A stretch of DNA of 64,000 nucleotides from Rhodospirillaceae bacterium. Its GTDB lineage: Bacteria > Pseudomonadota > Alphaproteobacteria > CACIAM-22H2. A model generated the notes under the pieces. That model was not told the DNA's origin, did no database searches, and worked only from the letters and a program-made list of their open reading frames with translations. A program made the position numbers and the translations under genes. Below are positions 27,537 through 36,491 of the stretch, piece by piece. Numbering within the stretch: the stretch's first letter is position 1; each line of letters starts with the position of its first letter. The stretch spans positions 221,584-285,583 of the forward strand of contig JALHMR010000001.1 in NCBI GenBank assembly GCA_022843945.1, given 5' to 3'.

Positions 27537-29653
27537 GCGGCTCCGACGCTGGGCCGCGCGTACTCGGCCCAGTCGGCGCGCCCACCGCGGCTGTCGAGCA
27601 CGCTGATCAAGGAAGCGACCACGCGGCGGTCGAAAGCAGCCCCGGTCTCCTTGAGCAGCGTGTCGATGGCCGCATCGAACCCCAGGCCCGGGCGGTGGGC
27701 GCGCGCCGAGACCAGCGCCACGAAGGCATTGGCCACGGCGACGATGCGTGCCGGCAGGATGATCGCCTCGCCCGCCAGGCCGCGCGGCCCGGAGCCGTCC
27801 CAGCGCTCCGGCGACTGCTGCAGCGTCTCCACCACCGGCCCGTCGAACTCGATGCCGCGCAACAGGTCGGCGCCGGCCTGGATGCTGTCGCGGATCTGGC
27901 GAATCTCGCCGGCCGAAAGGTCGCCGGTGCGCGTCAGCACCTGCTCCGGCACCAGGATCTTGCCGACATTCATCAGGTTGCCGGCGGTCTCGGCGGTCTC
28001 GACGATGACCCGGTCGAGGCCCATCTCGTCGGCGATGCGGCGCGCCACCGCGGCGGTGCGCTGCGAATGGTTGGCGGCATAAGGGTCGCGGCGATCGACG
28101 ACCGTGACCAGGGCGCGGACCAGCTCGCGCAGGGTGCGCTCGCGGCGCTCGCGCTCGAGCACCAGCGCCGTGATGTCCTCTTCGACCACGAGGGTGCTGC
28201 CGGGCAGCTCGGTATCGGGGCCCAACGGAATATGGTCGGAGCGCCGCACGCGGGTCTCGCCGCCTTCGTCGCGCCGCTCGCTTTCGCTGTGGATGTGCTG
28301 ACCGGTCAGCGCGGCACGGCTGGCCTCGGTATAGCGGCGGGCGGCCGCCGGCCCGAACACGGCGCTCAGTGTCTTGCCGACGAGATCCGAGGCCGCCGTG
28401 CCTAGACGCTCGCCGAGCACCCGGTTGGCAAAACGCAGCCGGCCCTCGGGATCGGCGATGAACATCGCCGCCGGCTGGCTGTCGGTGACCAGGCGGAGCA
28501 GACGCCCCTGCGCCGCGAACCTCGTGGCCAGCACCTTCAAGCGCGCCGCGGCATCGCTGGCGCGGCGAGAGGCCGCATGACGCCACACCGCGATCAGGGC
28601 AGCGGCCACCGCGGCGATGGCGAGCAGCAGGGTCAGCAGCAGGCGGTTGAGGCGCGCGTCGCTGTCGGCCAGCGCCTCGGCGCGATCGATCTTGTGGACC
28701 AGCGTCCAGTTCACGCCGGCCAGCGCGCGGCCGGTGGCCAGCACTTCGGTCTCCCGATAGTCGCGGGCGATAGAGAAGCCGCCCGGTGCGGCGAGCGCGT
28801 TCGCCTCGGCGAGATTGGGCGTGCTGGCGGCCAGGCGCTTGCCCAGTGCCGCCGTGCCGTCGGCCAGCGGCGAGATGAATTCGATGGCGGCGTCGGCGCG
28901 CCGCACCAGCACGCTCTCGGCGGTCTTCTCGGCGGTCGGCGGCCGTTGCAGCAGCGGGAACAGCTCTTCGTCGATCTCGCGCACGCCGATCACCCAGCCA
29001 AGCGGCGGGCTGCCGGGATCGGCCTGGATACCGAGCACCGGCGCGCGGAAGGCCATGGCCGGCCGGCCGGCCGCTCCTGAATGGACATCCAGCAGCGTGC
29101 GCCCGGCGGACGGATCGCGGACGAAGGCCACGAGACGTGTATCGAGCGGCGGCATATCGGGCGAGGCCACGACGACCCGGCCCTCGCCATCGAGCACCGC
29201 CAGCCCGGCCGAGCCGGGGCGCTGCACGGTCGCCGTGATGCGGCGCGCCGGTTGGGTGGCGACGAAGCCGCTGCGGTCGGCGGTCACGGCCAGCAGGTTG
29301 CGCAGGTAACCGGCCTGGGCCGAGGCTTCGGTCATCCTCGCCGGGTCGTTGCCGGCCAGAGAGGCTTCCGTCAGGTAGAGGCGCAACGAGGCGTTGGCGG
29401 CCAGCGTGCCGACCGTGACCCGCTGACGCTCCAGCCAGTCCGTGATTGCGGCGGCGCGGCCGTCGGCCACCAGGCCGAGGCGCACCTGCCACCCGCGCAG
29501 CTCGCGCTCGCGCTCTGTTTCGACAAAGCGCACGACGATACCCACGCCGAGGGCCGTGACCACGGCCAGGGCCAAGGCCGCGCCCAGGACGGGCAGCGAC
29601 GTACGCCGGACTACCGGAGCAGTCTCGCGGCCAAGGTCTGAGTCGTCGCTCAT
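27533..29653 (-). CDS. Membrane protein with periplasmic domain, PAS and degenerate HD-GYP domain
   Basis: This is a 706-residue protein. The order is a TM helix about 20-42, a periplasmic sensor-like domain about 43-336, a second TM about 337-357, PAS about 390-500 and an HD-GYP-like domain about 505-690. The HD-GYP domain keeps the first histidine (H529), but the HD pair is M561-N562, the HH of the later motif is Q612-Q613 and GYP is G-P-R. The metal-binding residues needed for c-di-GMP hydrolysis are therefore missing, so it is probably a receptor or scaffold. It is divergent from a LapG-like protease gene 93 bp away. Confidence 0.82.
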   Translation of the reverse strand: MSDDSDLGRETAPVVRRTSLPVLGAALALAVVTALGVGIVVRFVETERERELRGWQVRLGLVADGRAAAITDWLERQRVTVGTLAANASLRLYLTEASLAGNDPARMTEASAQAGYLRNLLAVTADRSGFVATQPARRITATVQRPGSAGLAVLDGEGRVVVASPDMPPLDTRLVAFVRDPSAGRTLLDVHSGAAGRPAMAFRAPVLGIQADPGSPPLGWVIGVREIDEELFPLLQRPPTAEKTAESVLVRRADAAIEFISPLADGTAALGKRLAASTPNLAEANALAAPGGFSIARDYRETEVLATGRALAGVNWTLVHKIDRAEALADSDARLNRLLLTLLLAIAAVAAALIAVWRHAASRRASDAAARLKVLATRFAAQGRLLRLVTDSQPAAMFIADPEGRLRFANRVLGERLGTAASDLVGKTLSAVFGPAAARRYTEASRAALTGQHIHSESERRDEGGETRVRRSDHIPLGPDTELPGSTLVVEEDITALVLERERRERTLRELVRALVTVVDRRDPYAANHSQRTAAVARRIADEMGLDRVIVETAETAGNLMNVGKILVPEQVLTRTGDLSAGEIRQIRDSIQAGADLLRGIEFDGPVVETLQQSPERWDGSGPRGLAGEAIILPARIVAVANAFVALVSARAHRPGLGFDAAIDTLLKETGAAFDRRVVASLISVLDSRGGRADWAEYARPSVGAA

Positions 29654-29745
29654 CGGGGCAGAAAGGAGAAAAACATCCGGAAAACCAAGCGTAACCGGAC
29701 AGGCGTGAACCTTCTGTTAACCGAGATCGATTAAAACCAAGACAA

Positions 29746-30417
29746 ATGCGCTCCTTTCTTCTTTTGCGCCTTTGGCTCCTCGCCGTAGGCCTGCTCATCG
29801 CCGGCCTCGTGGCCGTCGACACCATCGTCCCGGCCCGCGCCGAGAAGACCCATCCCTTGCTGTTCAACACCAAGGAGGCGGAAAGCCGCCGCCTGCAGCC
29901 CTTCCAGAAATGGAACGGCATGCTCGAGCGGCAGGTGAACGAGAAGAAACTCTACGACGGCTCGTGCGACGCCAAGCGCTTCAACCGCTGCCACCTGGCG
30001 GAGTGGCGCGCCCTGCTCGCCGATCTCGCGGGCAAGGACCGCCGCACGCAGATCGCCGCGGTCAACGCCTTCATGAACAAGGCGCCCTATATCGAGGACA
30101 TGCCCAACTGGGGCGTACCGGATTATTGGGCGACACCGCTGCAGTTCATGACCAAGGACGGCGATTGCGAGGACTACGCCATCGCCAAGTTCGTCTCCTT
30201 GCGGACGCTCGGCTTCACCAACGACGAACTGCGCATCGCCATCGTGGACGACACCAACCTGCAGGTGCCGCACGCCATCCTCGTCGTCTATCTCGACGAC
30301 CAGGCCCTGGTGCTCGACAACCAGATCCCGGAAGTCGTGCCGTCAGCCGTCATCCGGCATTACCGCCCGATCTATTCGATCAACGAAGACACGTGGTGGC
30401 TGCACACCGCGCCGTAA
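29746..30417 (+). CDS. Transglutaminase-like cysteine peptidase (LapG/BTLCP family)
   Basis: This 223-residue periplasmic protein has an N-terminal hydrophobic signal/anchor of about 30 residues. The catalytic triad is visible as C141 (DGDCEDYA), H176 (VPHAILVV) and D191 (LDNQ), in the same order and spacing as Pseudomonas LapG (C135, H172, D189). In that system LapG cleaves a surface adhesin unless the membrane c-di-GMP receptor LapD holds it. No adhesin or LapD homologue is in the window; the degenerate HD-GYP protein is the divergent neighbour. Many alphaproteobacteria carry family members with unknown targets. Confidence 0.85.
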   Translation: MRSFLLLRLWLLAVGLLIAGLVAVDTIVPARAEKTHPLLFNTKEAESRRLQPFQKWNGMLERQVNEKKLYDGSCDAKRFNRCHLAEWRALLADLAGKDRRTQIAAVNAFMNKAPYIEDMPNWGVPDYWATPLQFMTKDGDCEDYAIAKFVSLRTLGFTNDELRIAIVDDTNLQVPHAILVVYLDDQALVLDNQIPEVVPSAVIRHYRPIYSINEDTWWLHTAP

Positions 30418-30526
30418 CCTACGGCTGAACTCCGTCCCGGCCGCCCTTTGCTTTTCGGGCAGGGGTAACCTATTGTAAGGCTTGATTATCCCGCGCGCCC
30501 GCGGCATCCGCCGCGCAGGCCGGGGT

Positions 30527-31975
30527 ATGTTACGTGGCCCCGCTCCTGCCCCTGCTTCTGCAATGCTGCGCAATCGTCGCGTCGCCGCCGCCGACCTGAA
30601 AACTCTGCTCCTCGGCGGCCTCCGGGTGGTCGATGTGTGGGTGGTCGTGCTCGGCGCGGTGCTGTCCTATTTCGTGCGCCACGAGACCTTCAACATCCCG
30701 GATCTCTACATCATCGCCATCATCGGCGCGGTGCTGCTGGCGGTGAACTACCTGCAGATCGCCCGGGTCTACGTCTTCGACGAACTGCCGCGCCTGGCGG
30801 TCCAGATCGGGCGGCTGTCGATGGCCTGGACGGCGGTGATGGCGTCGCTGATCGCGCTCGCCTATTTCACCCAGACCTCGGTCGCCTTCAGCCGCGCCTT
30901 CGCCATCGGCTGGTTCGCCCTGACCCTGGCCGGTTTCATCCTGACGCGGCTGATGACGCTCGCCCTCATCGATCGCTGGCGCCAGCAGGGCAAGCTGGCG
31001 CTCAACGTCGCCATCGTCGGGGCCGGCGATTCCGGCCAGCACCTGATCCGCCAGATCGAGCAGACGGCGCGGCACCAGTACCACATCGTCGGCGTGTTCG
31101 ATGACGAGTGGGAGCGATTGCCGGCCAGCATCGTTGGTCACAAGGTGCATGGCTCGGTCGACGATCTGGTGCGCTATGTGCGCAGCTATCCCGTCGACGA
31201 AGTCCTGGTCGCCGTGCCCTGGCGCTCCACCTCCTACCTCCAGGACCTGGTCAAGAAGCTCAAGGTGCTGCCCAACGACGTCAAGCTCTGCCCCGAATAC
31301 GTGGGCGCGACCTTGCCGGTCCGTGGCATCACGCCGGTCGCCGGCGTGCCGCTGCTCTCGGTGCTGGAGCGGCCGCTCTCGGGCTGGAGCCTGGTGCTCA
31401 AGAACCTCGAGGACCGACTGCTCAGCCTGTCCTTGATGGTCGTGGTGCTGCCGGTGATCGGCCTGATCGCGGCCGCCATCAAGCTCGATAGCCCCGGCCC
31501 GGTGTTCTTCCGCCAGCGCCGCTACGGGTTCAACAACAATGCCATCGTGGTGTGGAAATTCCGCACCATGCATCACCGGCCGGACGACGAGACGATCGTC
31601 CCGCAGGCCACGCGCAACGATCCGCGCGTCACTCGGGTGGGGCGCTTCCTGCGCCGCACTTCCCTCGACGAGTTGCCGCAGATCTTCAACGTGATGACCG
31701 GGGAGATGTCCCTGGTCGGCCCCCGCCCGCACGCCGTGGCGCACAACGAGCAATACGCCAAGATCATCGACGATTACCTGAGCCGTCACCGGGTGAAGCC
31801 CGGCATCACCGGCTGGGCCCAGGTCAACGGCCTGCGCGGCGAGACCGATACGCCGGAAAAGATGCGCCTGCGCGTCCAGCACGACCTTTTCTACATCGAC
31901 AACTGGTCGTTCTGGTTCGATCTCAAGATCCTGGCGCTCACACCCTTCGCGGCGATCAACCGCAACGCCTATTGA
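30527..31975 (+). CDS. Undecaprenyl-phosphate glucose phosphotransferase (polyprenyl glycosylphosphotransferase)
   Basis: This PNPT of about 480 residues is of the WcaJ/PssY type. Several N-terminal TM helices come first, then a CoA-binding-like Rossmann segment ([17 protein letters not shown]), one more TM helix, and the catalytic bacterial sugar-transferase domain. That domain contains [35 protein letters not shown] and [16 protein letters not shown]. It places the first sugar-phosphate on undecaprenyl phosphate. Starts at TTG 30482, ATG 30527 and ATG 30563 are all possible; none has a clear ribosome-binding site. The stop overlaps the ABC ATPase ATG. Confidence 0.9.
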   Translation: MLRGPAPAPASAMLRNRRVAAADLKTLLLGGLRVVDVWVVVLGAVLSYFVRHETFNIPDLYIIAIIGAVLLAVNYLQIARVYVFDELPRLAVQIGRLSMAWTAVMASLIALAYFTQTSVAFSRAFAIGWFALTLAGFILTRLMTLALIDRWRQQGKLALNVAIVGAGDSGQHLIRQIEQTARHQYHIVGVFDDEWERLPASIVGHKVHGSVDDLVRYVRSYPVDEVLVAVPWRSTSYLQDLVKKLKVLPNDVKLCPEYVGATLPVRGITPVAGVPLLSVLERPLSGWSLVLKNLEDRLLSLSLMVVVLPVIGLIAAAIKLDSPGPVFFRQRRYGFNNNAIVVWKFRTMHHRPDDETIVPQATRNDPRVTRVGRFLRRTSLDELPQIFNVMTGEMSLVGPRPHAVAHNEQYAKIIDDYLSRHRVKPGITGWAQVNGLRGETDTPEKMRLRVQHDLFYIDNWSFWFDLKILALTPFAAINRNAY

Positions 31976-32733
31976 TGCCCGCCGCCACGCCGGTCATCGA
32001 AGTCGAAGGTCTCACCAAGAACTACAAGACGGTGACCGCGGTCGATGGCGTCAGCTTCGCCATCCGCGGCGGGCAGATCACCGGCCTGCTCGGCGGTAAC
32101 GGCGCCGGCAAGACCACCACTATCTCGATGCTGCTCGGCTTGCTGGTGCCCAGTGCCGGCAGCATCCGTATCTTCGGTGAGGACATGCTGCGCCACCGTT
32201 ACCGCGTGCTGCCGCGCCTGAACTTCTCCTCACCTTATGTCGACCTGCCGCATCGCCTCACGGTGCGCGAGAACCTGACCGTGTTCGCCAAGCTCTACGG
32301 CCTGCCCCAGGCGGGGCCGCGCATCATCGAGCTGGCTGCCGATCTCGAGCTCGGCGAGCTGCTCGACCGCAAGAGCGGCAACCTGTCGTCGGGCCAGAAG
32401 ACGCGGGTGGCTCTCGCCAAGGCCATGCTCAACCGGCCGGAGCTGCTGCTGCTCGACGAGCCGACCGCCAGCCTCGACCCCGACACCGCCGACTGGGTGC
32501 GCTCCTATCTCGAGCGCTACGCCCGCGAGACGCATGCCTCGATCCTGCTGGCCTCGCACAATATGAGCGAGGTCGAGCGCCTCTGCGCCGACGTCCTGAT
32601 GATGAAGGCCGGGCGCATCGTCGATCGCGGCGCGCCGCAGGAGCTGGTTTCCCGCTACGGGCGCGGGACCCTCGAGGAAGTCTTCCTCGACATCGCCCGC
32701 GAGCGCCGCACACCCCAGGAGGCTGCGCAATGA
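31975..32733 (+). CDS. ABC-2 exporter ATP-binding protein
   Basis: This 252-residue ATPase has Walker A GGNGAGKTT, the signature LSSGQKTRVALAKAM, Walker B LLLLDEPTASLDPD and the H-loop ASHNMSEVE. The signature has LSSGQ in place of LSGGQ. The ATG overlaps the stop of the glycosylphosphotransferase gene (TGATG), and its own end overlaps the permease start by 4 bp. This gives a coupled trio. The close coupling suggests export linked to the lipid-sugar product, but drug or lipid export is equally compatible with the sequence. Confidence 0.88.
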   Translation: MPAATPVIEVEGLTKNYKTVTAVDGVSFAIRGGQITGLLGGNGAGKTTTISMLLGLLVPSAGSIRIFGEDMLRHRYRVLPRLNFSSPYVDLPHRLTVRENLTVFAKLYGLPQAGPRIIELAADLELGELLDRKSGNLSSGQKTRVALAKAMLNRPELLLLDEPTASLDPDTADWVRSYLERYARETHASILLASHNMSEVERLCADVLMMKAGRIVDRGAPQELVSRYGRGTLEEVFLDIARERRTPQEAAQ

Positions 32734-33557
32734 CCGCGCAGGCCGTTTCCGGCTTCGGCTTCGGCGACCGCCTGCGGCGTATCGGCGCCATCCTGCTGCG
32801 CCACGCCTACCTCGCGCGCAGCTCCTGGATACGGGTCTTCGACCTGATGTATTGGCCGCTGCTGCAGATGATCATCTGGGGCTTCATCAACACCTTCCTG
32901 GCCACGCAGTCGTCATGGGTCCTGCGGGCTGGTGGGCTGTTCATCGGCGCGGTGCTGCTCTGGGACGTGCTGGTGCGCGGCCAGTTCGGCATGACCCTGT
33001 CGCTGCTCGAGGAGATGTGGTCGCGCAACTTCGCCAACCTGTTCGTCGCCCCCTTGCGGCCGGTCGAGTATGCGCTGGCGCTGATGAGCCTGTCGGTGGT
33101 GCGCTCGCTGGTCGGCGTGCTGCCGGCCGCCTTCATCGCCATCCCGCTCTTCGCCTACTCGATCTTCGATCTCGGCCTGCCGCTGGTCGCTTTCTACGCC
33201 ATCCTGATGATGACCGGCTGGGCGGTCGGGCTGCTGATGTGCGCCATGCTGATTCGCTTCGGCCTCGCCGCCGAAAGCTTCGCCTGGGCCTCGATCTTCC
33301 TGCTGGCGCCGATCTGCGGCGTCTACTACCCGGTGACCACGCTGCCGGAATGGCTCCAGGTGATCGCCTGGGCCCTGCCGCCCACCCATGTCTTCGAGGG
33401 CATGCGTGCCCTGGTGATCGACGGTGTGTTCCGCGGCGACCTGATGGTCTCGGCCATCGCCATCAACCTGGTCTACATCGCCGGCTCGCTGGCGGTGTTC
33501 CTCTTCGCCTTCGAGCGCGCCCGCGAGCGCGGACAGCTGTTGCAAACCGGCGAGTAA
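32730..33557 (+). CDS. ABC-2 type permease
   Basis: This 275-residue membrane protein has about six TM helices and belongs to the NodJ/DrrB/ABC-2 family. The conserved segment VTTLPEWLQVIAWALPPTHVFEGMR corresponds to the ABC-2 signature near the fifth helix. It pairs with the ATPase that overlaps its start by 4 bp. Length and topology fit a half-transporter that acts as a homodimer. Confidence 0.88.
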   Translation: MTAQAVSGFGFGDRLRRIGAILLRHAYLARSSWIRVFDLMYWPLLQMIIWGFINTFLATQSSWVLRAGGLFIGAVLLWDVLVRGQFGMTLSLLEEMWSRNFANLFVAPLRPVEYALALMSLSVVRSLVGVLPAAFIAIPLFAYSIFDLGLPLVAFYAILMMTGWAVGLLMCAMLIRFGLAAESFAWASIFLLAPICGVYYPVTTLPEWLQVIAWALPPTHVFEGMRALVIDGVFRGDLMVSAIAINLVYIAGSLAVFLFAFERARERGQLLQTGE

Positions 33558-33605
33558 CAAAGCTTAACGCGCACAACCGGGCCGTGCGTTGCGCGCACCC
33601 TCGAT

Positions 33606-33617
33606 CTGGTATACCAG
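33606..33617. promoter_or_regulatory. Probable GntR operator
   Basis: CTGGTATACCAG is a perfect 12-bp palindrome 29 bp upstream of the GntR start codon at 33647. Palindromes of the TGGTnnACCA type are common FCD-GntR operators. Position and form suggest autoregulation and control of the following operon. This is inference from sequence only. Confidence 0.65.
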
Positions 33618-33646
33618 TTGCAAGGATGCTCTGGAGGGGAGTGACC

Positions 33647-34312
33647 GTGCATCTCAGCGACCGGGCCTATACGCAGCTCAAACGTCTGATTCTGTCCCGC
33701 CCGATCGGGGCGGACGAGGCGCTCTCCGAGCGCGGCCTCGCCACCCAGCTGTCGATGAGCCGCGTGCCGGTGCGCGAGGCGATCAAGACGCTGGAGAGCG
33801 AAGGCATCCTGATCGTGCTGCCGCGCCGGGGCATCCATGTCCGCCGCCTGACCATCGAGCAGGTCTGCGAGCTCTACGAGATCCGCGAGGCGCTGGAGGG
33901 CATGGCGGCTCGGCTCTGCGCCGAGCGCGGCAGCCACGAGGCGATGCGCGCCTGCAGGCGCAAGCTTGAGCGCCTGGCCCAGGCCCGGCCCATCGACCAT
34001 CCGGCCATCCAGCGCAGCAGCGCCGCTTTTCACCGCATGCTGTTCCAGCTCTGCGGCAATGCGCAGTTGCGCGACATGTACCGGGCGATAGAGCCGCAGA
34101 TCGCCCTCAACCTGCGCCTCACCGCGCTGCACGCGCACGACCGCATCGAGCAGGCCGTGCACGAGCATATCGCCGTGGCCAAGGCGATCGAGGCCGGTGA
34201 CGCGCGCCGGGCCGAGCTCTTGACCCGGCGTCACATGCAGAACGGCAAGCGGGCGCGGATCCGCATCCTGCGTGCCAAGACCCGCGAGCGCGCCACCGAA
34301 GGACTGGCTTGA
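33647..34312 (+). CDS. GntR family transcriptional regulator, FCD type
   Basis: This 221-residue protein has an N-terminal winged helix (LSERGLATQLSMSRVPVREAIKTLESEGI) and a C-terminal all-helical FCD domain. The FCD domain has histidine/aspartate positions expected to bind metal or an organic acid ligand. The GTG at 33647 was chosen because a GGAGGGG ribosome-binding site lies 7 nt upstream. Its stop overlaps the ATG of the next gene, so it leads the catabolic operon. FCD regulators usually repress until a pathway acid binds. Confidence 0.88.
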   Translation: MHLSDRAYTQLKRLILSRPIGADEALSERGLATQLSMSRVPVREAIKTLESEGILIVLPRRGIHVRRLTIEQVCELYEIREALEGMAARLCAERGSHEAMRACRRKLERLAQARPIDHPAIQRSSAAFHRMLFQLCGNAQLRDMYRAIEPQIALNLRLTALHAHDRIEQAVHEHIAVAKAIEAGDARRAELLTRRHMQNGKRARIRILRAKTRERATEGLA

Positions 34313-35013
34313 TGAACGTCGCTACCGGCCTCTGGGATCACCTGCTCGACGACGAGACGCGCGCGCTGCTGGCGCAACGCCCGAGCCGACCGACGATCGG
34401 CCGCCGGCCGGCGCTGGTGGCGGTCGACCTCTACGATCTGGTCTACGACGGCGGACCACGGCCGGTCCTGGAACTGATGGAGAAGTATCCCGCCTCGTGC
34501 GGCGAATATGCCTGGCAGGCGCTGCCCGGAACGGTGGCGCTCTACGAGGCGGCGCGGGCCCACGACATTCCCGTCGTGCACGTGACCTACGACACGCGGC
34601 CGGAGACAAACCCCAAGCCGATGCACCCGACCAACCGGCGGCGGCGACAGCCCGATCTCAACCTTTACCGTCTGAAGGCGGAGCTGGCCAACCGGCCCGG
34701 TGAGCTGGTGATCTACAAGAAGCGCGCCAGCGCCTTCTTCGGCACGCCGATCTGCGCCTTCCTCAACGAGATGAAGATCGATTCGCTGATCATGGTCGGC
34801 GAAAGTACGAGCGGCTGCGTGCGCTCCTCGGTGGTCGAGGCGGCCTCCTACGGTTTCCCCGTCACGGTGGTTGCCGACTGCGTCTTCGACCGCTACCCGC
34901 TCAACCACCAGGTCAGCCTGCTCGACATGCACCTCAAATACGCGACGGTCGTCGACCTTGCCTCAACCCTGGCGGCGCTGCGCAGCCGCCCGGCCCTGGC
35001 CAAGGCGGGCTGA
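34312..35013 (+). CDS. Isochorismatase-family cysteine hydrolase (active-site intact)
   Basis: This 233-residue amidohydrolase of the cysteine hydrolase superfamily has a complete triad: D39 (LVAVDLYD), a lysine at 136/137 (YKKRASAFFGT) and C169 (STSGCVRSS). Members include N-carbamoylsarcosine amidase, maleamate amidohydrolase and ureidoacrylate hydrolase, and the 'ESTSGCVR' form is closest to the carbamoyl/maleamate amidases. Start is the ATG overlapping the regulator stop. It is followed after 3 bp by a related gene that has lost the triad. Confidence 0.87.
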   Translation: MNVATGLWDHLLDDETRALLAQRPSRPTIGRRPALVAVDLYDLVYDGGPRPVLELMEKYPASCGEYAWQALPGTVALYEAARAHDIPVVHVTYDTRPETNPKPMHPTNRRRRQPDLNLYRLKAELANRPGELVIYKKRASAFFGTPICAFLNEMKIDSLIMVGESTSGCVRSSVVEAASYGFPVTVVADCVFDRYPLNHQVSLLDMHLKYATVVDLASTLAALRSRPALAKAG

Positions 35014-35016
35014 GCC

Positions 35017-35592
35017 ATGCGCAGTTTCGAGGATTATTGCTGGCGCCATCTCCTGAGCGAGGAGATGGCGACCATCTATGCCGCCTATCATCGCGAGCGG
35101 CGGGTCGAGCCGCGCTCGGCGGTGCTCATTGTCCACCCCGCGGACAGCTTCACGCCGACCATCGGCGATTGGGTGCCGGCGGCCGAGCACATCGTCGCCG
35201 AGGCCCGCACGCTAGGCCTGCCGGTGCTGCACTCGATCCTGCCGGGCGAATTGGCGACAAGGCGCCTGGCACCGCGGCCGAGCGACCATGTCATCTCGCG
35301 TCACGCCGACAGCGCCTTCTTCTTCTGCGACCTGGAAGCGGCGCTGACCCGGCTCAACGTCGATGGCCTGATCGTCGCCGGGGGGCCGACCTCCGGCGCC
35401 TTGCGCGCCACGGCCATCGAGGCGAAGTCCTACGGGTACCACGCGGCGATAGCCGAGGAAGCGACAGCCGACGAGGCAGCTTTGCTGCACAAGATGGCAA
35501 TGTTCGATCTCGCCCATAAGTATGCCGACGTCATGGCGGTCGACGAGCTCATCGCTCTGCTGCGCCACGCCATCGCGATGAAGGTGGCCTGA
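35017..35592 (+). CDS. Isochorismatase-fold protein with degenerate active site
   Basis: This 191-residue paralogue of the previous gene keeps the fold (SAVLIVHPADSF, VAGGPTSGALRATAIEAKSYG). However, the triad residues are replaced: the aspartate by H40, the lysine region by R95-H96 and the nucleophile cysteine by A128. It is therefore most likely non-catalytic and may form a mixed oligomer with, or regulate, the intact enzyme encoded 3 bp upstream. Its end overlaps the deacetylase start by one base. Confidence 0.82.
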   Translation: MRSFEDYCWRHLLSEEMATIYAAYHRERRVEPRSAVLIVHPADSFTPTIGDWVPAAEHIVAEARTLGLPVLHSILPGELATRRLAPRPSDHVISRHADSAFFFCDLEAALTRLNVDGLIVAGGPTSGALRATAIEAKSYGYHAAIAEEATADEAALLHKMAMFDLAHKYADVMAVDELIALLRHAIAMKVA

Positions 35593-36476
35593 TGAAGCCT
35601 GCCCCCTACGGCCCCTTCCCCTACAGCCCGATCAACCGGCGACCGAAGCTGACCTGGCCGAACGGCGCGAAGCTCGCCCTCTGGGTGATCACCAATATCG
35701 AGTTCTTCGCCCTCGACCGCGCCATGCCGGGCGACGGCAACGAGCGCCCCAAGGGCCAGGAAGGCACGCCGATGGTGCGCCACTGGGCCCAGCGCGACTA
35801 CGGCAACCGGGTAGGCGTCTTCCGCCTGATGGATCTTCTCCGGAAGCACGGCATCCGCAGCACCGTGGCGCTCAACTCCGACATCTGCGATCACCATCCC
35901 GAGATCATCGAGGATGCGATGAAGCTCGGCTGGGAGTTCATGGGCCACAACCGCACCAACACCGAGCGCCTCAACGAGGTGCCGCTCGACCAGGAGCGCG
36001 GTCTGATCAAGGCGACGCTCGACCGCATCCAGAAGGCCACCGGCAAGCGCCCGGCCGGCTGGCTCGGCTCGGGCCTGCAGGAAACCTGGAACACACTCGA
36101 CCATCTGGCCGACGAGGGCTGCCTCTACGTCGCCGACTGGGTCAACGACGACCAGCCCTATTTCATGAATGTCGGCACGCGCAAGCTGGTCTCCGTGCCC
36201 TATTCCTACGAGCTCAACGACGTCTCGGCCATCACCCGCGCCAAGGGCACGCCGGGCGAGTTCGAACGCATGATCCGCGACCAGTTCGATGTGCTGTACG
36301 CCGAGGGAGCCACCTCCGGGCGCGTCATGGCCATCTGCCTGCATCCCTTTGTCATGGGACAACCGCACCGCATTGGGGCGCTCGACCGGGCCTTGGCCTA
36401 TATCGACGGCTTCGACGGCGTGTGGAAAACGACCGGTGAGGAAATAGCCCGGCATTTCGCCAATAACGCCGCTTAA
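35592..36476 (+). CDS. Polysaccharide deacetylase-fold hydrolase (PuuE allantoinase-like)
   Basis: This is a 294-residue NodB-homology protein. The segments RDYGNRVGVFRLMDLLRKHGIRSTVALNS and WEFMGHNRTN are typical of the PuuE/cytosine-deaminase-like deacetylase group, which opens cyclic amides such as allantoin rather than polysaccharides. The late CLHPFVMGQPHR holds a conserved histidine. There is no signal peptide, so it is cytoplasmic. Sitting between amidohydrolases and an importer, it probably acts on an N-containing ring or imide. The substrate is not fixed. Confidence 0.82.
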   Translation: MKPAPYGPFPYSPINRRPKLTWPNGAKLALWVITNIEFFALDRAMPGDGNERPKGQEGTPMVRHWAQRDYGNRVGVFRLMDLLRKHGIRSTVALNSDICDHHPEIIEDAMKLGWEFMGHNRTNTERLNEVPLDQERGLIKATLDRIQKATGKRPAGWLGSGLQETWNTLDHLADEGCLYVADWVNDDQPYFMNVGTRKLVSVPYSYELNDVSAITRAKGTPGEFERMIRDQFDVLYAEGATSGRVMAICLHPFVMGQPHRIGALDRALAYIDGFDGVWKTTGEEIARHFANNAA

Positions 36477-36491
36477 AACAGGAGAGGCTCC

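Noticed and set aside
26784..29921. A 1,045-codon open frame on the minus strand
   Set aside because: It is a shifted frame over the HD-GYP-like gene and the SDR gene, arginine/glycine/alanine-rich without recognisable motifs.
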